Positions 1 to 8,095 of a stretch of DNA of 64,000 nt are shown piece after piece (the first letter of the stretch is position 1; the number at the start of each line of letters is the position of its first letter). The notes beneath the pieces were generated by a model. The model worked only from the letters and a program-made list of their open reading frames with translations. It was not told the origin of the DNA and did not search any database. The position numbers and the translations under genes were made by a program. The DNA comes from Paractinoplanes abujensis (GTDB taxonomy: Bacteria; Actinomycetota; Actinomycetes; Mycobacteriales; Micromonosporaceae), in assembly GCF_014204895.1 (NCBI RefSeq), contig NZ_JACHMF010000001.1, positions 7,812,001-7,876,000 on the forward strand, in the 5' to 3' direction.

Positions 1-910
1 CAGCGGCTGGCAGGACCTGTTCGTCGACCAGTCCCTGCGGCAGTACGAAGCCCTGCGCGCCCGCAACGTCGAGGTGGGCCTGACAGTGGGCCCGTGGACC
101 CACCTGACCGTGGGTCTGCAGGGCGCGATGACGATGGCCCGCGAAAGCCTGGCCTGGCTCGACCAGCACATGGCCGAGGGCCCCGCCGCCCGCAAGTCCC
201 CGGTTCGCGTCTTCCGGACGGGCGAACGCCGCTGGCACGAACTGGCCTCCTGGCCACCCCCGTCGGCTCCGGCGATCTTCCAACTGCACGCCGATCGCAC
301 CCTGACCCTCGCGGCCGGCCCGGCCCGCGGCGGTGATCCCAGCCGGCCCGACGCGCTGGACGGGTCAGTCGTTTCTGCAGGCGAGGCGACCGGCGAGACC
401 GTGCGGTTCCGGTACGACCCGGCGGATCCGACGCCGACCGTGGGCGGGCGGACGCTGACCGGGTCGATGGGGGTCAAGGACAACCGGGCGCTCGAGGCCC
501 GCGCCGACGTGCTGACGTTCACGACCGATCCGCTGCCCACGGCCGTCGACGTGATCGGCGCGCCCGTGCTGGAGCTGGCCGTCTCGGTCGAGCCGGAGCA
601 CGCGGACGTGTTCGTCCGGCTCTGTGACGTGGACAAACGCGGACACTCCCGCAATTTCGCGGACGGGATGCGGCGCCTCGACCCGTCGGTGCCGGCCGGT
701 CGGACGCAGCGGCTCACCCTTACGCTCGACCCGTGCTTTCACCGGCTCGCGGCCGGGCACCGGCTGCGCGTGCAGGTCTCGGGCGGATCGTTCCCGCGTT
801 TCGCCCGCAATGTCGGCTCGGCCGCGGACGCGCACGAACTGCGGCCGCGGGACCACACCGTGCACTGTGCACAATCGCGACTCGTGCTGCCGGTCGCGGC
901 CCCGAATTGA
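1..910 (+). CDS. CocE/NonD family hydrolase, C-terminal part (truncated by window edge)
   Basis: An open frame enters from the left edge in frame 2 and stops with TGA at 908-910, giving about 302 visible residues. The early segment GWQDLF followed by VGPWTH is typical of the CocE/NonD (X-Pro dipeptidyl-peptidase S15-like) alpha/beta hydrolases. The rest is the beta-rich PepX C-terminal domain, with the stretches LTFTTDPL, LELAVS, ADVFVRLCDVD and GHRLRVQVSGG. The catalytic Ser and most of the hydrolase core lie outside the window. Members are serine esterases or acylaminopeptidase-like enzymes with varied substrates, so the substrate cannot be named. It converges on the NTF2-like gene, whose stop begins at the next base. 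The internal GTG at 74 is not the start. Confidence 0.85.
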   Translation, partial: SGWQDLFVDQSLRQYEALRARNVEVGLTVGPWTHLTVGLQGAMTMARESLAWLDQHMAEGPAARKSPVRVFRTGERRWHELASWPPPSAPAIFQLHADRTLTLAAGPARGGDPSRPDALDGSVVSAGEATGETVRFRYDPADPTPTVGGRTLTGSMGVKDNRALEARADVLTFTTDPLPTAVDVIGAPVLELAVSVEPEHADVFVRLCDVDKRGHSRNFADGMRRLDPSVPAGRTQRLTLTLDPCFHRLAAGHRLRVQVSGGSFPRFARNVGSAADAHELRPRDHTVHCAQSRLVLPVAAPN

Positions 911-1267
911 TCAGGCAGGGTGTTTCATCCACCATTCGGTGAATTGACGGGCCTGGCCGAGATTGTCGAGCCGGAGGATCCACAAATTGCTGTACGTGTC
1001 GTCGGGATAGACCGTTTTCGCCGCGATGATCGCGAGGTCGTCGGTGACGATCAGCGGATGCCACTCGAACGTCGTGGTGCCCGGATCGTCCTTGATCTTC
1101 AGCCATTGCTCCACGATCGCGGCGCGGCCGAGCCACGGTTTCGCATAGGGTTCCGTGAAGTAGGCTGCGTCCTCCGCGAACAGGTCGGCGATGTGCCGCG
1201 GATCGTTGGACTCCCACGCCTTGCGATAGTTGGCGATCCACGCCGTCACCGCGTCGAGACTGGTCAT
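911..1267 (-). CDS. NTF2/SnoaL-like domain protein
   Basis: 118 residues. The pattern is that of a SnoaL-like/NTF2 fold of the nuclear-transport-factor type: an N-terminal helix with ANYRKAWE, then DLFAEDAAYFTEPY, then a beta-rich C-terminal half ending FTEWWMKHP. Such proteins are small cone-shaped ligand-binding or isomerase/hydrolase domains, and the ligand here is unknown. The ATG at 1267 overlaps the TGA of the upstream serine-hydrolase gene in an ATGA arrangement, so the two are probably translationally coupled and form a two-gene operon. This overlap also fixes the start. Confidence 0.8.
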   Translation of the reverse strand: MTSLDAVTAWIANYRKAWESNDPRHIADLFAEDAAYFTEPYAKPWLGRAAIVEQWLKIKDDPGTTTFEWHPLIVTDDLAIIAAKTVYPDDTYSNLWILRLDNLGQARQFTEWWMKHPA

Positions 1268-2469
1268 CGAGCCTCCCCAGGCCGGCCCCGCGCCGGGGCG
1301 TCGACCGCACCGTACGCCAGCCGGCCGAACTCGGTCAGTGCCCCGTTCCACAGCAGGTCGCTGACCTGACTGAGCACGATGAAGATCAGCCCCTCGTGCG
1401 GGTCGGTGAACCAGTCCGTGCCGTAGCCGCCGGCCCACCCGTAACGCCCGGGACCGCTGATCTCGTCGGCCCGCACGGTGACGGCCAGACCGTAGCCCCA
1501 GCCCGAGCCGCCCAGGAAGAACCCGCCGCCCTCGATCTGCTCGGGGCTCAGGTGGTTGGTGGTCATCGCGGCCACCGACTTCTCGGACATCAGCCGGGTG
1601 CCGCCGTGCACGCCGCCGCGCAGCAGCATGCGGGCGAAGGCCAGATAGTCGTCGGCGGTGGACAGCAGCCCGGCCGAACCGCTCGGGAAAACCGGCGGCC
1701 GTGTCCACGCCTCGAGCGGCTCGCCCGTCTGCCGGACCGGGTGACCCGAGCCGTCGCCCAGATAGTGCGGCGGCACCTGGGCCATCCGCTCGGCGGGCAG
1801 CCAGAAGCCGGTGCTGCTCATGCCGAGCGGGCTGAAGACGCGCTCGTGCAGCAGGTCGCCCAGCGGCCGGCCGGCGGCGCGGGCCAGCAGCACGCCGAGC
1901 ACCAGCGTGCCCGCGTTGTACATCCATGCCTCGCCCGGCTGGTGGATCAGCGGCAACGACCCGAACCGCCGGATCCACTCGTCGGGCTCGAGGGTGCTGC
2001 GGGGCTCGGGCTCGGCCAGTTGCAGACCGAGGTCACGCCAGGCCCGCACGACCGGGAAGGACGGATCGACCGCGCCGTCGGGCCCGATCAGCGAGCCGAA
2101 ACCGAGCGTGAACGTCAGCAGGTCTTCGACAGTGACCGGCCGGACGAGGGGAAGCGTCTGATCGAGCGGGGCGTCGGGGCGGGCCAGCACCCGCTGCCCG
2201 GCCAGCTCGGGCAGGAAGTGGGCCACCGGCTGCTCGAGGTCGAGCACGTCGTCCTCGGCCAGCATCATCGTGACGGCGGCCAGCACCGGTTTCGTCATCG
2301 ACGTGATGTGGAACGGCGTGTCGCGGCGAATCGGCACGGCACCACCGAACTCGGTGACGCCGGCCGTCTCCACCAGCACGTCGTCGCCCCGGGCGACCAG
2401 GGCCAGGAGACCGGGGAACTCACCGCGCTCGACCCGCGCGGCCATGGCTTGCCTGAGCTGACTCGACAT
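1264..2469 (-). CDS. Serine hydrolase, beta-lactamase class C/esterase EstB-like
   Basis: 401 residues with the class C beta-lactamase/DD-peptidase fold. The SxxK nucleophile motif is SMTK at residues 57-60, inside the usual context TPFHITSMTKPVLA. The second-motif tyrosine is Y184 in WMYNAG. There is no signal peptide, which favours an intracellular esterase or a drug- or amide-hydrolysing enzyme over a secreted beta-lactamase. The start chosen is the ATG at 2469, giving MSSQLRQAMAARV. It lies 68 bp from the divergent gene at 2538. It is followed with a 4-bp ATGA overlap by the NTF2-like gene. The substrate cannot be inferred. Confidence 0.85.
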   Translation of the reverse strand: MSSQLRQAMAARVERGEFPGLLALVARGDDVLVETAGVTEFGGAVPIRRDTPFHITSMTKPVLAAVTMMLAEDDVLDLEQPVAHFLPELAGQRVLARPDAPLDQTLPLVRPVTVEDLLTFTLGFGSLIGPDGAVDPSFPVVRAWRDLGLQLAEPEPRSTLEPDEWIRRFGSLPLIHQPGEAWMYNAGTLVLGVLLARAAGRPLGDLLHERVFSPLGMSSTGFWLPAERMAQVPPHYLGDGSGHPVRQTGEPLEAWTRPPVFPSGSAGLLSTADDYLAFARMLLRGGVHGGTRLMSEKSVAAMTTNHLSPEQIEGGGFFLGGSGWGYGLAVTVRADEISGPGRYGWAGGYGTDWFTDPHEGLIFIVLSQVSDLLWNGALTEFGRLAYGAVDAPARGRPGEAR

Positions 2470-2525
2470 GGGGCACAGCCTGCCACCACCCCACGACATT
2501 TTCCGGTCCTGTCGGGGGTCGTGGC

Positions 2526-2531
2526 TAAGGT
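2526..2531 (+). promoter_or_regulatory. Putative -10 element of leaderless promoter for the gene at 2538
   Basis: TAAGGT matches the actinobacterial TANNNT -10 pattern and ends exactly 6 nt before the ATG at 2538. No ribosome binding site is visible. This predicts transcription starting at or next to the start codon. Confidence 0.55.
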
Positions 2532-2537
2532 CTGGCC

Positions 2538-3008
2538 ATGACTCAGAACTGGCGGCATCTGCCCGCCCCGGCCCGGCCGATCGCGGCCGCGACGACGGCG
2601 GCGGTGACCGCCGCGCGGGCTCACGACACCGAGGCGCTCGACGCGGCCACCGCCGAGCTGGCCGCGCTCGACCCGGCCCAGACCGGCCTGATCCTCGGCA
2701 CGTCCGTGCGCCTGCTGCTCGAGCAGGCCCATCCCGACGGTCTCGACGGCGACGCCGTGCGCGACGTGCTCGAGCGAAGTGTGCGGTCGGCGGCCGTCTG
2801 GCATCCGGAGACCGACCCCCATGTGGTGCTCTACCTGCTGGCGGGCTCGCTCGGTGTGCTCGACGAGGATGCGGCCGACGTGCCCAAGCCCGATGCGCTG
2901 GCCCGGCACGCCGCGCTGCTGCTGGCCGAGCTGCTCGGTGCGCGTCCGGCGGAGCCGGTTCTGACCGCCGCCCTGTCCGAGATCCAGCACACCCAGTTGA
3001 ACGACTGA
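2538..3008 (+). CDS. Conserved hypothetical helical protein
   Basis: 156 residues, not recognised. The sequence is almost wholly alpha-helical and rich in Ala, Leu and Asp. There is no Cys, no membrane segment and no signal peptide, and the segment HPETDPHVVLYLLAGSLG lies near the middle. The start is supported by a -10-like hexamer 6 nt upstream rather than by a ribosome binding site. Intergenic distance to the divergent serine hydrolase is 68 bp. The composition and third-position GC match neighbouring genes, so it is probably a real cytoplasmic protein. I assign no function. Confidence 0.65.
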   Translation: MTQNWRHLPAPARPIAAATTAAVTAARAHDTEALDAATAELAALDPAQTGLILGTSVRLLLEQAHPDGLDGDAVRDVLERSVRSAAVWHPETDPHVVLYLLAGSLGVLDEDAADVPKPDALARHAALLLAELLGARPAEPVLTAALSEIQHTQLND

Positions 3009-3059
3009 GTCGTTGAGTCACCAGCAGATGCGGTGATATCGGGTGAAAAGGGGGCATTC

Positions 3060-3434
3060 ATGGCGACGCGCACGGATCCGGGGTTGCTGTTGCGCCCGAT
3101 GCTGCACGTGGACGATCTGGCCGCCTCGATCGCGTTCTACCGGATGCTGGGCGGCGAGGTGATCCACGGCGGCGACGACACCGACTGGGTGCTCATGCAG
3201 CTCGGCACGATCCAGATCGGACTGGTCACGCGACCGCCCGACCGCGACCGCGGGGAGGACACGGTCGAGCTCACGTTCGACACGTCGATGCCGCTGCCCG
3301 AGCTCGAGTCGCACCTGCAACGGGCCGGCTTCCCGGTCGGCGAGGTGGGCCACGACCGCGACTTCGGCGATCAGCTCCTCGTGCGTACGCCGGAGGGCCT
3401 GACCCTCAAGATCAGCCGCCGCGAGCCGGGCTGA
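3060..3434 (+). CDS. VOC family (glyoxalase/bleomycin-resistance fold) protein
   Basis: 124 residues. The vicinal-oxygen-chelate pattern is clear: LRPMLHVDDLAASIAFYRML at the start, DWVLMQLGTIQIGL in the middle, and FGDQLLVRTPEGLTLKIS at the end. Family members include glyoxalases, dioxygenases and drug-binding proteins; nothing fixes the substrate here. The start is the ATG at 3060, preceded by an AAAAGGGGG ribosome binding site 5 nt away. An in-frame GTG at 3033 has no such support. The 3' end lies next to the 20-bp tandem array at 3441-3560 and shares 18 nt with it. Confidence 0.8.
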   Translation: MATRTDPGLLLRPMLHVDDLAASIAFYRMLGGEVIHGGDDTDWVLMQLGTIQIGLVTRPPDRDRGEDTVELTFDTSMPLPELESHLQRAGFPVGEVGHDRDFGDQLLVRTPEGLTLKISRREPG

Positions 3435-3440
3435 GAGACG

Positions 3441-3560
3441 CGCGGGCTGTGCCGTCGTGACGCGGGCTGTGCCGTCGTGACGCGGGCTGTGCCGTCGTGA
3501 CGCGGGCTGTGCCGCCGGGACGCGGGCTGCGCCGCCGGGACGCGGGCTGCGCCGCCGCGA
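3441..3560. repeat. Six-unit 20-bp tandem repeat between convergent genes
   Basis: Six contiguous 20-bp units lie at 3441, 3461, 3481, 3501, 3521 and 3541. Each begins CGCGGGCTG. Units 1-3 are identical, units 4 and 5 differ by GTCGTGA to GCCGGGA, and unit 6 ends GCCGCCGCGA. The 18-nt string ending GAGCCGGGCT occurs at 3415-3432, inside the 3' end of the VOC gene, and again at 3551-3568, reaching the HxlR stop codon. The array is therefore flanked by a short direct repeat and probably grew by slippage from the VOC 3' end. Confidence 0.85.
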
Positions 3561-3566
3561 GCCGGG

Positions 3567-3914
3567 CTAGGAGGCGTCAGCAACCCCGGCCGGGTGCCGC
3601 GTGGCCCAGTCGCAGATCGCGGCGAGCGGCTCCTCCAGCGTGCGACCCAGGTCGGTCAGCTCGTACTCGATGTGCTGCGGCGCGGTGCCCTTGAGCACAC
3701 GACGCGAGACGAGCCCGTCGGCCGTCATGCCCCGCAGCGTCTCGGTCAGCATTTTCTGCGTGATGCCGGGCACCCGGCGCCGCAGGTCGGCGGGCCGCTG
3801 CGGGCCGTCCAGCAGCGAATAGACCAGCAGCACCCGCCATTTCGCGGCGAGACGCTCCAGCGCCTGCCGGGTGGTGCAGCTCTCCTCGAGCACGTCCGGG
3901 ACGACCAGCGCCAT
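3567..3914 (-). CDS. HxlR family winged-helix transcriptional regulator
   Basis: 115 residues with the HxlR arrangement: an N-terminal Cys (SCTTRQALERLAAKWRVLLV), then a winged helix with RPADLRRRVPGITQKMLTETL and GLVSRRV. HxlR proteins act as dimeric DNA-binding regulators, some redox- or electrophile-responsive through the N-terminal Cys. The ATG start has an AAGGA ribosome binding site 5 nt upstream. It is divergent from the alpha/beta hydrolase at 3982 with 67 bp between them, so that hydrolase is the most likely target. Its stop codon overlaps the flanking copy of the 20-bp repeat's 18-nt repeat. Confidence 0.85.
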   Translation of the reverse strand: MALVVPDVLEESCTTRQALERLAAKWRVLLVYSLLDGPQRPADLRRRVPGITQKMLTETLRGMTADGLVSRRVLKGTAPQHIEYELTDLGRTLEEPLAAICDWATRHPAGVADAS

Positions 3915-3969
3915 GGCTGTCCTTATGGGTACGCGAAAGTGCCTTCTGCCCTTCCGTCGAACAGCAGCC

Positions 3970-3975
3970 TAATGT
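3970..3975 (+). promoter_or_regulatory. Putative -10 element, leaderless promoter for the hydrolase at 3982
   Basis: TAATGT ends 6 nt before the GTG at 3982, with no ribosome binding site in between. It lies in the 67-bp divergent intergenic region shared with the HxlR gene, so an HxlR operator is expected to overlap or flank it. Confidence 0.5.
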
Positions 3976-3981
3976 CGCGGT

Positions 3982-4782
3982 GTGACCGAACGTGTGACTG
4001 TCCACAGCGAGGGCCTGGCCCTCTCCGGTGTCCTCCACTCGTCCCCAGGCCCGCGGGCCATTGTCCTCACCGGACCTTTCACCGGGGTGAAGGAGCAGGT
4101 GACGGGCCTGTACGCGGAACGGCTGGCCGCGGAGGGCTTCACCACGCTGACCTTCGACCACCGCGGCTTCGGCGAGAGCGAGGGCCGCCCGCAGCACGAG
4201 GACAGCCAGGGCAAACTGGCCGACCTGCGCGCGGCGGTGAGCTACCTGGACGGCTACCAGGTGGCGCTGGTCGGCATCTGCCTGGGCGGCGGCTACGCCA
4301 TGCGTGCAGCCGCCCTCGACCCGCGCGTGACAGCGGTCGTGGGCATCGCGGGGGCCTACAACAGCCCGGCCTGGTTCGCTCAACGGATGGGCGTGGAGGC
4401 GTACGGGAAGGCCTTGAAAGACATGATCGAGCGATATGACGACTTCCTGCCCGCGGTGGCCCCGGAAGGCGAGGCCGCGATGCCCGGTGACGAGCCGTGG
4501 CAGTACTACTCGACCCACACCGCCAACTGGACCAACCGGGTCACGCGGGGCTCGCTGCACAGCCTGATGACGCTGGACGTGCTGGGCGTGCGCCCGCTGC
4601 TGCCGCCCAGCCTCATCATCCACGGCCGCCGCGACGACTACTGCTCGCCCGAACTGGCCGAGCAGATGGCTGCCGACGAGACCCGCTGGCTGGACAGCGA
4701 GCGCCACACCGATTTCTACGACAACGACCCGTACGTCTCCCAGGCCGTGACCGCCACCGCCGAGTTCCTCCGCCGCGTCTGA
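3982..4782 (+). CDS. Alpha/beta hydrolase with Cys nucleophile (dienelactone-hydrolase-like)
   Basis: 266 residues with an alpha/beta-hydrolase fold. The nucleophile elbow reads GICLGG with Cys at residue 100, where most members have Ser. This places it near dienelactone hydrolases and related Cys-dependent hydrolases. An acidic residue is available at 218-219 (GRRDD) and the catalytic His is likely H242 (SERHTDF). The oxyanion region is LTGPFTGVKEQ. It is a cytoplasmic enzyme of unknown substrate. The GTG start follows a -10-like hexamer by 6 nt. It is divergent from and probably controlled by the HxlR regulator. It converges on the epoxide hydrolase across a shared hairpin. Confidence 0.8.
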   Translation: MTERVTVHSEGLALSGVLHSSPGPRAIVLTGPFTGVKEQVTGLYAERLAAEGFTTLTFDHRGFGESEGRPQHEDSQGKLADLRAAVSYLDGYQVALVGICLGGGYAMRAAALDPRVTAVVGIAGAYNSPAWFAQRMGVEAYGKALKDMIERYDDFLPAVAPEGEAAMPGDEPWQYYSTHTANWTNRVTRGSLHSLMTLDVLGVRPLLPPSLIIHGRRDDYCSPELAEQMAADETRWLDSERHTDFYDNDPYVSQAVTATAEFLRRV

Positions 4783-4837
4783 GGCCTGTTTCCCACCGGG
4801 GCGGCCGCAGCCCTGTTCCCTATGAGACAGGCCTCAG
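4779..4837. terminator. Bidirectional terminator hairpin between convergent hydrolase genes
   Basis: The inverted repeat CTGAGGCCTGT at 4779-4789 pairs with ACAGGCCTCAG at 4827-4837, an 11-bp perfect stem extended by a few more pairs. The arms include both stop regions of the genes at 3982-4782 (+) and 4834-5757 (-). Confidence 0.65.
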
Positions 4838-5757
4838 GAGCTCAGCCAGCCCAGGATCGCCTGGTTGGTCTCCTGTGGCTTCTCCTGCTGGATCCAGTGG
4901 CCGCAATCCAGGCTGATCACCTCCGCGCCGGGCACGAACTCGGTCAGCTTCCCGGACCGCTGGACCGCGTCACGATCGCCGTAGATCACGAGGGCGGGCT
5001 GGTGGATGATCGGGTCCACGTCCGCCAGCAGATGCCAGTTCCGGTCCAGGTTCCGATACCAGTTGATGCTGCCCGTGAAGCCGGACGACGTGAAGGCGGA
5101 GGCGAACACCGCCAGGTCGCTGTCGCTCATCACGGGCTCGCCCAGCGGCTTCTCCGCCCGGGCCAGGTTGATCAACGCCATGCCCGGCTGCGGCTCGACG
5201 GGCGGCACGTTCTTCCGGAACAGGTTGCGCAGGAACCGGTACGGGTTCTCGTCGAAGACGGCGTCCGCGACACCCGGCTGCCGATTGAAGTGGACGAAGT
5301 AGAAGTCGCCACCCAGCACGGCTTCCATTGAGGCGATCCACGGCGTCGCGCCGCGTTCCTGGTACGGCAGGCTCAGGTTGATCACTTTGTTGACCCGCTT
5401 CGGATGCAGCAGAGTCAGACCCCAGACGACGAACGCCCCCCAGTCGTGGCCGATGAAAGTGGCGTCCTCGTAGCCGTAGTGGTCGAGCAGCGCGACCAGG
5501 TCACCCGTCAGATGCTCGATGTCGTAGTCGGTCACCGCGGCCGGTACGGAGGAATTCCCGTAGCCCCGCTGGTTCGGCACGATGACGTGATAGCCGGCGG
5601 CGACCAGCGCGGGCACCTGGTAACGCCACGAAAAAGCATGCTCGGGCCAGCCGTGACACAGCACGACAGGCCGTCCCGCGTTGTGCCGGCCCGCCTCGAA
5701 GACTTCGAGTTCCACGCCGTTGACCGGGACAAGAGTGGGTTGGGGAAAGTTCGTCAT
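4834..5757 (-). CDS. Alpha/beta hydrolase, epoxide hydrolase family
   Basis: 307 residues. The HGWP oxyanion motif is at 35-38, and the nucleophile elbow GHDWG has Asp105, the signature of epoxide hydrolases and haloalkane dehalogenases. The acid/base pair is probably the Asp in YGDRD and the His in CGHW near the C terminus. The long cap domain between them carries NPYRFLRNLFRK and INWYRNLDRNWH, the latter like the cap-Tyr region of soluble epoxide hydrolases. Its role would be hydrolysis of an epoxide to a diol; the substrate is unknown. The ATG at 5757 is 63 bp from the divergent WYL regulator, which may control it. Confidence 0.85.
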   Translation of the reverse strand: MTNFPQPTLVPVNGVELEVFEAGRHNAGRPVVLCHGWPEHAFSWRYQVPALVAAGYHVIVPNQRGYGNSSVPAAVTDYDIEHLTGDLVALLDHYGYEDATFIGHDWGAFVVWGLTLLHPKRVNKVINLSLPYQERGATPWIASMEAVLGGDFYFVHFNRQPGVADAVFDENPYRFLRNLFRKNVPPVEPQPGMALINLARAEKPLGEPVMSDSDLAVFASAFTSSGFTGSINWYRNLDRNWHLLADVDPIIHQPALVIYGDRDAVQRSGKLTEFVPGAEVISLDCGHWIQQEKPQETNQAILGWLSS

Positions 5758-5820
5758 GCCGGCAGAGTGCCGAGCAGAACAGGCCATCCTCTGACCGGTT
5801 TCGACGGAAGAGTTGGCGCC

Positions 5821-6771
5821 ATGCGAGCCGACCGGCTGATGGCCATCCTCCTGCTGCTGCAACAACGCGAGCAACTCACCGCGGCCGAGGTCGCCCGCGA
5901 ACTGGAGATCTCCGAGCGCACCGCCCGCCGCGACCTCGACGCCCTGTCCATGGCCGGGGTGCCCGTCTACTCCCGGCAGGGCCGGGGCGGCGGCTGGCGC
6001 CTCGTGGGCGGCGCCCGCACCGACCTGTCCGGGTTGACCGCCGGCGAAGCCCGCGCCCTGTTCCTGGTGGCCGGTCCCGCCGCGGCCGTGACCCCGGCCC
6101 TGAGGGCAGCGCTGCGCAAACTCGTCCAGGCCCTGCCGGCGCCCTTCCGCGGCCCGGCCCGAGCGGCGGCCGCGTCGATGGTGGTGGATCCGCAACGATG
6201 GGGCACCAGCCGGATCGACCGCCGGCCACCACCCCGGTTCCTCGACGCGCTCCAGGACGCGGTGATCCGCGGCGTCCAGGTGCGGCTCGGCTACCTCGAC
6301 AGCACCGGCGCCCGGACCGACCGGACCGTCCACCCGCTCGGCATCGCCGCCAAGGGCCAGTGGTGGTATCTCGTCGCCACCACCGGGACCGGCCGGCGGA
6401 CCTTCCGCATCGATCGCGTGACATCCGCCGACCCGACGGGCAACCCCGCCCACCGGCCCGGCGACTTCGACCTCGCCGCGAGCTGGCGTGAGATCACCGA
6501 CGAGGTCGACCGCCGGCGGAACCCCCTCGCGATCACGGCGCTCTGCGCACCGCAGGCGCTGAGCCGGCTCCGGATGGTGGTCGGCGACCGGCTCGAGGTG
6601 GGCACGGCCGCCCGCGACGGCCGCATCGAGGTCGTCATCCGCGGCTACAACGAATACGCGTTGGCCGGCGAACTGGCCGGCCTGATCGAGTGGCTTGAGG
6701 TGCTCGGCCCGCCCGGCGTACGGCAACACCTGGCGCAGATCGGAACCGCCCTGCTCAAGCACTACACCTGA
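5821..6771 (+). CDS. YafY/DeoR-type helix-turn-helix regulator with WYL domain
   Basis: 316 residues. The N-terminal winged helix-turn-helix is LTAAEVARELEISERTARRDLDAL at about residues 19-42, followed by GVPVYSRQGRGGGWRL. The central and C-terminal part is a WYL domain with WWYLVAT and RTFRIDRV, then the WCX extension ending at LLKHYT. WYL regulators sense nucleic-acid or small-molecule ligands and often control adjacent genes. The start is the ATG at 5821 with GGAAGAG upstream. It is divergent from the epoxide hydrolase. Confidence 0.88.
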   Translation: MRADRLMAILLLLQQREQLTAAEVARELEISERTARRDLDALSMAGVPVYSRQGRGGGWRLVGGARTDLSGLTAGEARALFLVAGPAAAVTPALRAALRKLVQALPAPFRGPARAAAASMVVDPQRWGTSRIDRRPPPRFLDALQDAVIRGVQVRLGYLDSTGARTDRTVHPLGIAAKGQWWYLVATTGTGRRTFRIDRVTSADPTGNPAHRPGDFDLAASWREITDEVDRRRNPLAITALCAPQALSRLRMVVGDRLEVGTAARDGRIEVVIRGYNEYALAGELAGLIEWLEVLGPPGVRQHLAQIGTALLKHYT

Positions 6772-7228
6772 CCACCCCGCCATCAGGAGCCACCGCTTCC
6801 CAGGTCTTGTAGCCGGCATTCGGTGCAGGCCGGCGTCGAGGGATCGCCCAGGGCGGTCCGCAAGCCGCCCACCGCCGTGTTCGTCGGTCATGTGCCCGGC
6901 AGCAGCGGTGCGGTCGAGTTCGCTCAGGTGTGGAGCGTCTCCGTAGCGGCGGACCGGTCCGACGCCGGCGCGCCCTGCCGCCTCGCGGCAGGCGAAGACC
7001 GGCACGTCCAACCGCCGCCCGACTGCACCGGTCCCTTACATGCGGCGTAGATGCAGCCATCTTGCAACCGGCCAAGATACGCGGTGCGCCCGGCTGAATC
7101 AGTCGCCCCCGACCACCGGCTAGACGTCCCAGCAGCGACGATCCCACCATCCACGCCGCTGAGGACTCACCACCCCAGCCACCAGGGTGATGCCCCCGCC
7201 ACAACCCCCAACCGCAAGAACCCCACCA
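6772..7228. other. Non-coding stretch between WYL gene and repeat array
   Basis: About 450 bp with no supported gene. Short frames exist on both strands, but none has a ribosome binding site, a recognisable domain or sustained codon bias. A minus-strand tail ending near 6781 with ACTECRLQDL looks faintly like the end of a small Cys-containing protein but is cut by stops upstream, so it may be a decayed gene. Confidence 0.4.
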
Positions 7229-8095
7229 ACACCAGCCCCACCCGTCCGGGGTTCCGGGGGCGAAGCCCCACGGCGTGGGGTCTCGGGCAGGCAATCACCA
7301 CGACAAGGTGAGCGCGAAGCGCGAACAGGATGAGCCTGCGTAAGGATCCCGCCGACGCCGGCCACAGCCGATCGGGGGTCCGGGGGCGAAGCCCCGCGGC
7401 GTGGGGTCTGAGGTTCGGGCCGTAGGAGGCAATGCGCCACGACAAGGTGGGCGCGAAGGGCGAACAGGATGAGCCTGAGTCGAACGGGATGAGCCTGCGT
7501 AAGGATCCCGCCGACGCCGGCCACAGCCGTTCGGGGGTCCGGGGGCGAAGCCCCGCGGCGTGAGGTCTGGGGCTCGGGCCCCAGGAAGAAATGCACCACG
7601 ACAAGGCGAGCGCGAAGCGCGAACAGGATGAGCCTGAGTCGAACGGGATGAGCCTGCGTAAGGATCCCGCCGACGCCAGCCACAGCCGTTCGGGGGTCCG
7701 GGGGTGCAGCCCTACGGCGTGGGGTCTGGGGCTCGGGTCGTAGGAGGCAATGCGCACGACATGGTGGGCGCGAAGGGCGAACAGGATGAGCCTGAGTCGA
7801 ACGGGATGAGCCTGCGTAAGGATCCCGCCGACGCCAGCCACAGCCGTTCGGGGGTCCGGGGGCGAAGCCCTACGGCGTGGGGTCTGGGGCTCGGGGCCGT
7901 AGGAGGCAATGCGCCACGACAAGGTGGGCGCAAAGCGCGAACAGAATGAGCCTGCGTAAGGATCCCGCCGACCCCAGCCACAGCCGATCGGGGGTCCGGG
8001 GGCGAAGCCCCACGGCGTGGGGTCTGGGGCTCGGGCCCCAGGAAGAAACGCACCACGACAAGGCGAGCGCGAAGCGCGAACAGGATGAGCCTGAG
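7229..8095. repeat. Interspersed tandem array, about 159-bp period, abutting tRNA-Arg
   Basis: A core beginning TCGGGGGTCCGGGGG starts at 7372, 7531, 7690, 7848 and 7988, with a diverged first copy near 7252. Spacings are 159, 159, 158 and 140 bp, so most units are 159 bp. Each unit carries a GC-rich inverted stretch (GGGGGCGAAGCCCC), a segment CACGACAAGG, and GGATGAGCCT followed by GCGTAAGGATCCCGCCGACG. Units of full length also contain an extra GAGTCGAACGGGATGAGCCT copy. The 159-bp period is a multiple of three, so minus-strand frames stay open artificially. I see no spacer structure, transposase or terminal repeat. The array ends 1 bp before the tRNA CCA end. Confidence 0.85.

Noticed and set aside
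1264..3057. Upstream extension of the serine hydrolase to 597 residues
   Set aside because: It would be antisense to the gene at 2538 and adds only Arg/Ala-rich low-complexity sequence.
3441..3560. CRISPR or coding repeat protein in the 20-bp array
   Set aside because: Units are contiguous without spacers. The frame read on the minus strand through the array has no start signal and merely extends past both gene ends.
4834..7011. Upstream extension of the epoxide hydrolase to 725 residues
   Set aside because: The extension runs antisense through the whole WYL regulator gene. The ATG at 5757 gives a full-length epoxide hydrolase.
6924..7154. Small minus-strand gene of 76 codons in the 6.8-7.2 kb gap
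   Set aside because: No ribosome binding site, no leaderless -10 at the right distance, and no recognisable fold.
7229..8095. CRISPR array
   Set aside because: Units are about 159 bp, the whole unit is conserved with no unique spacers, and no cas gene is present.
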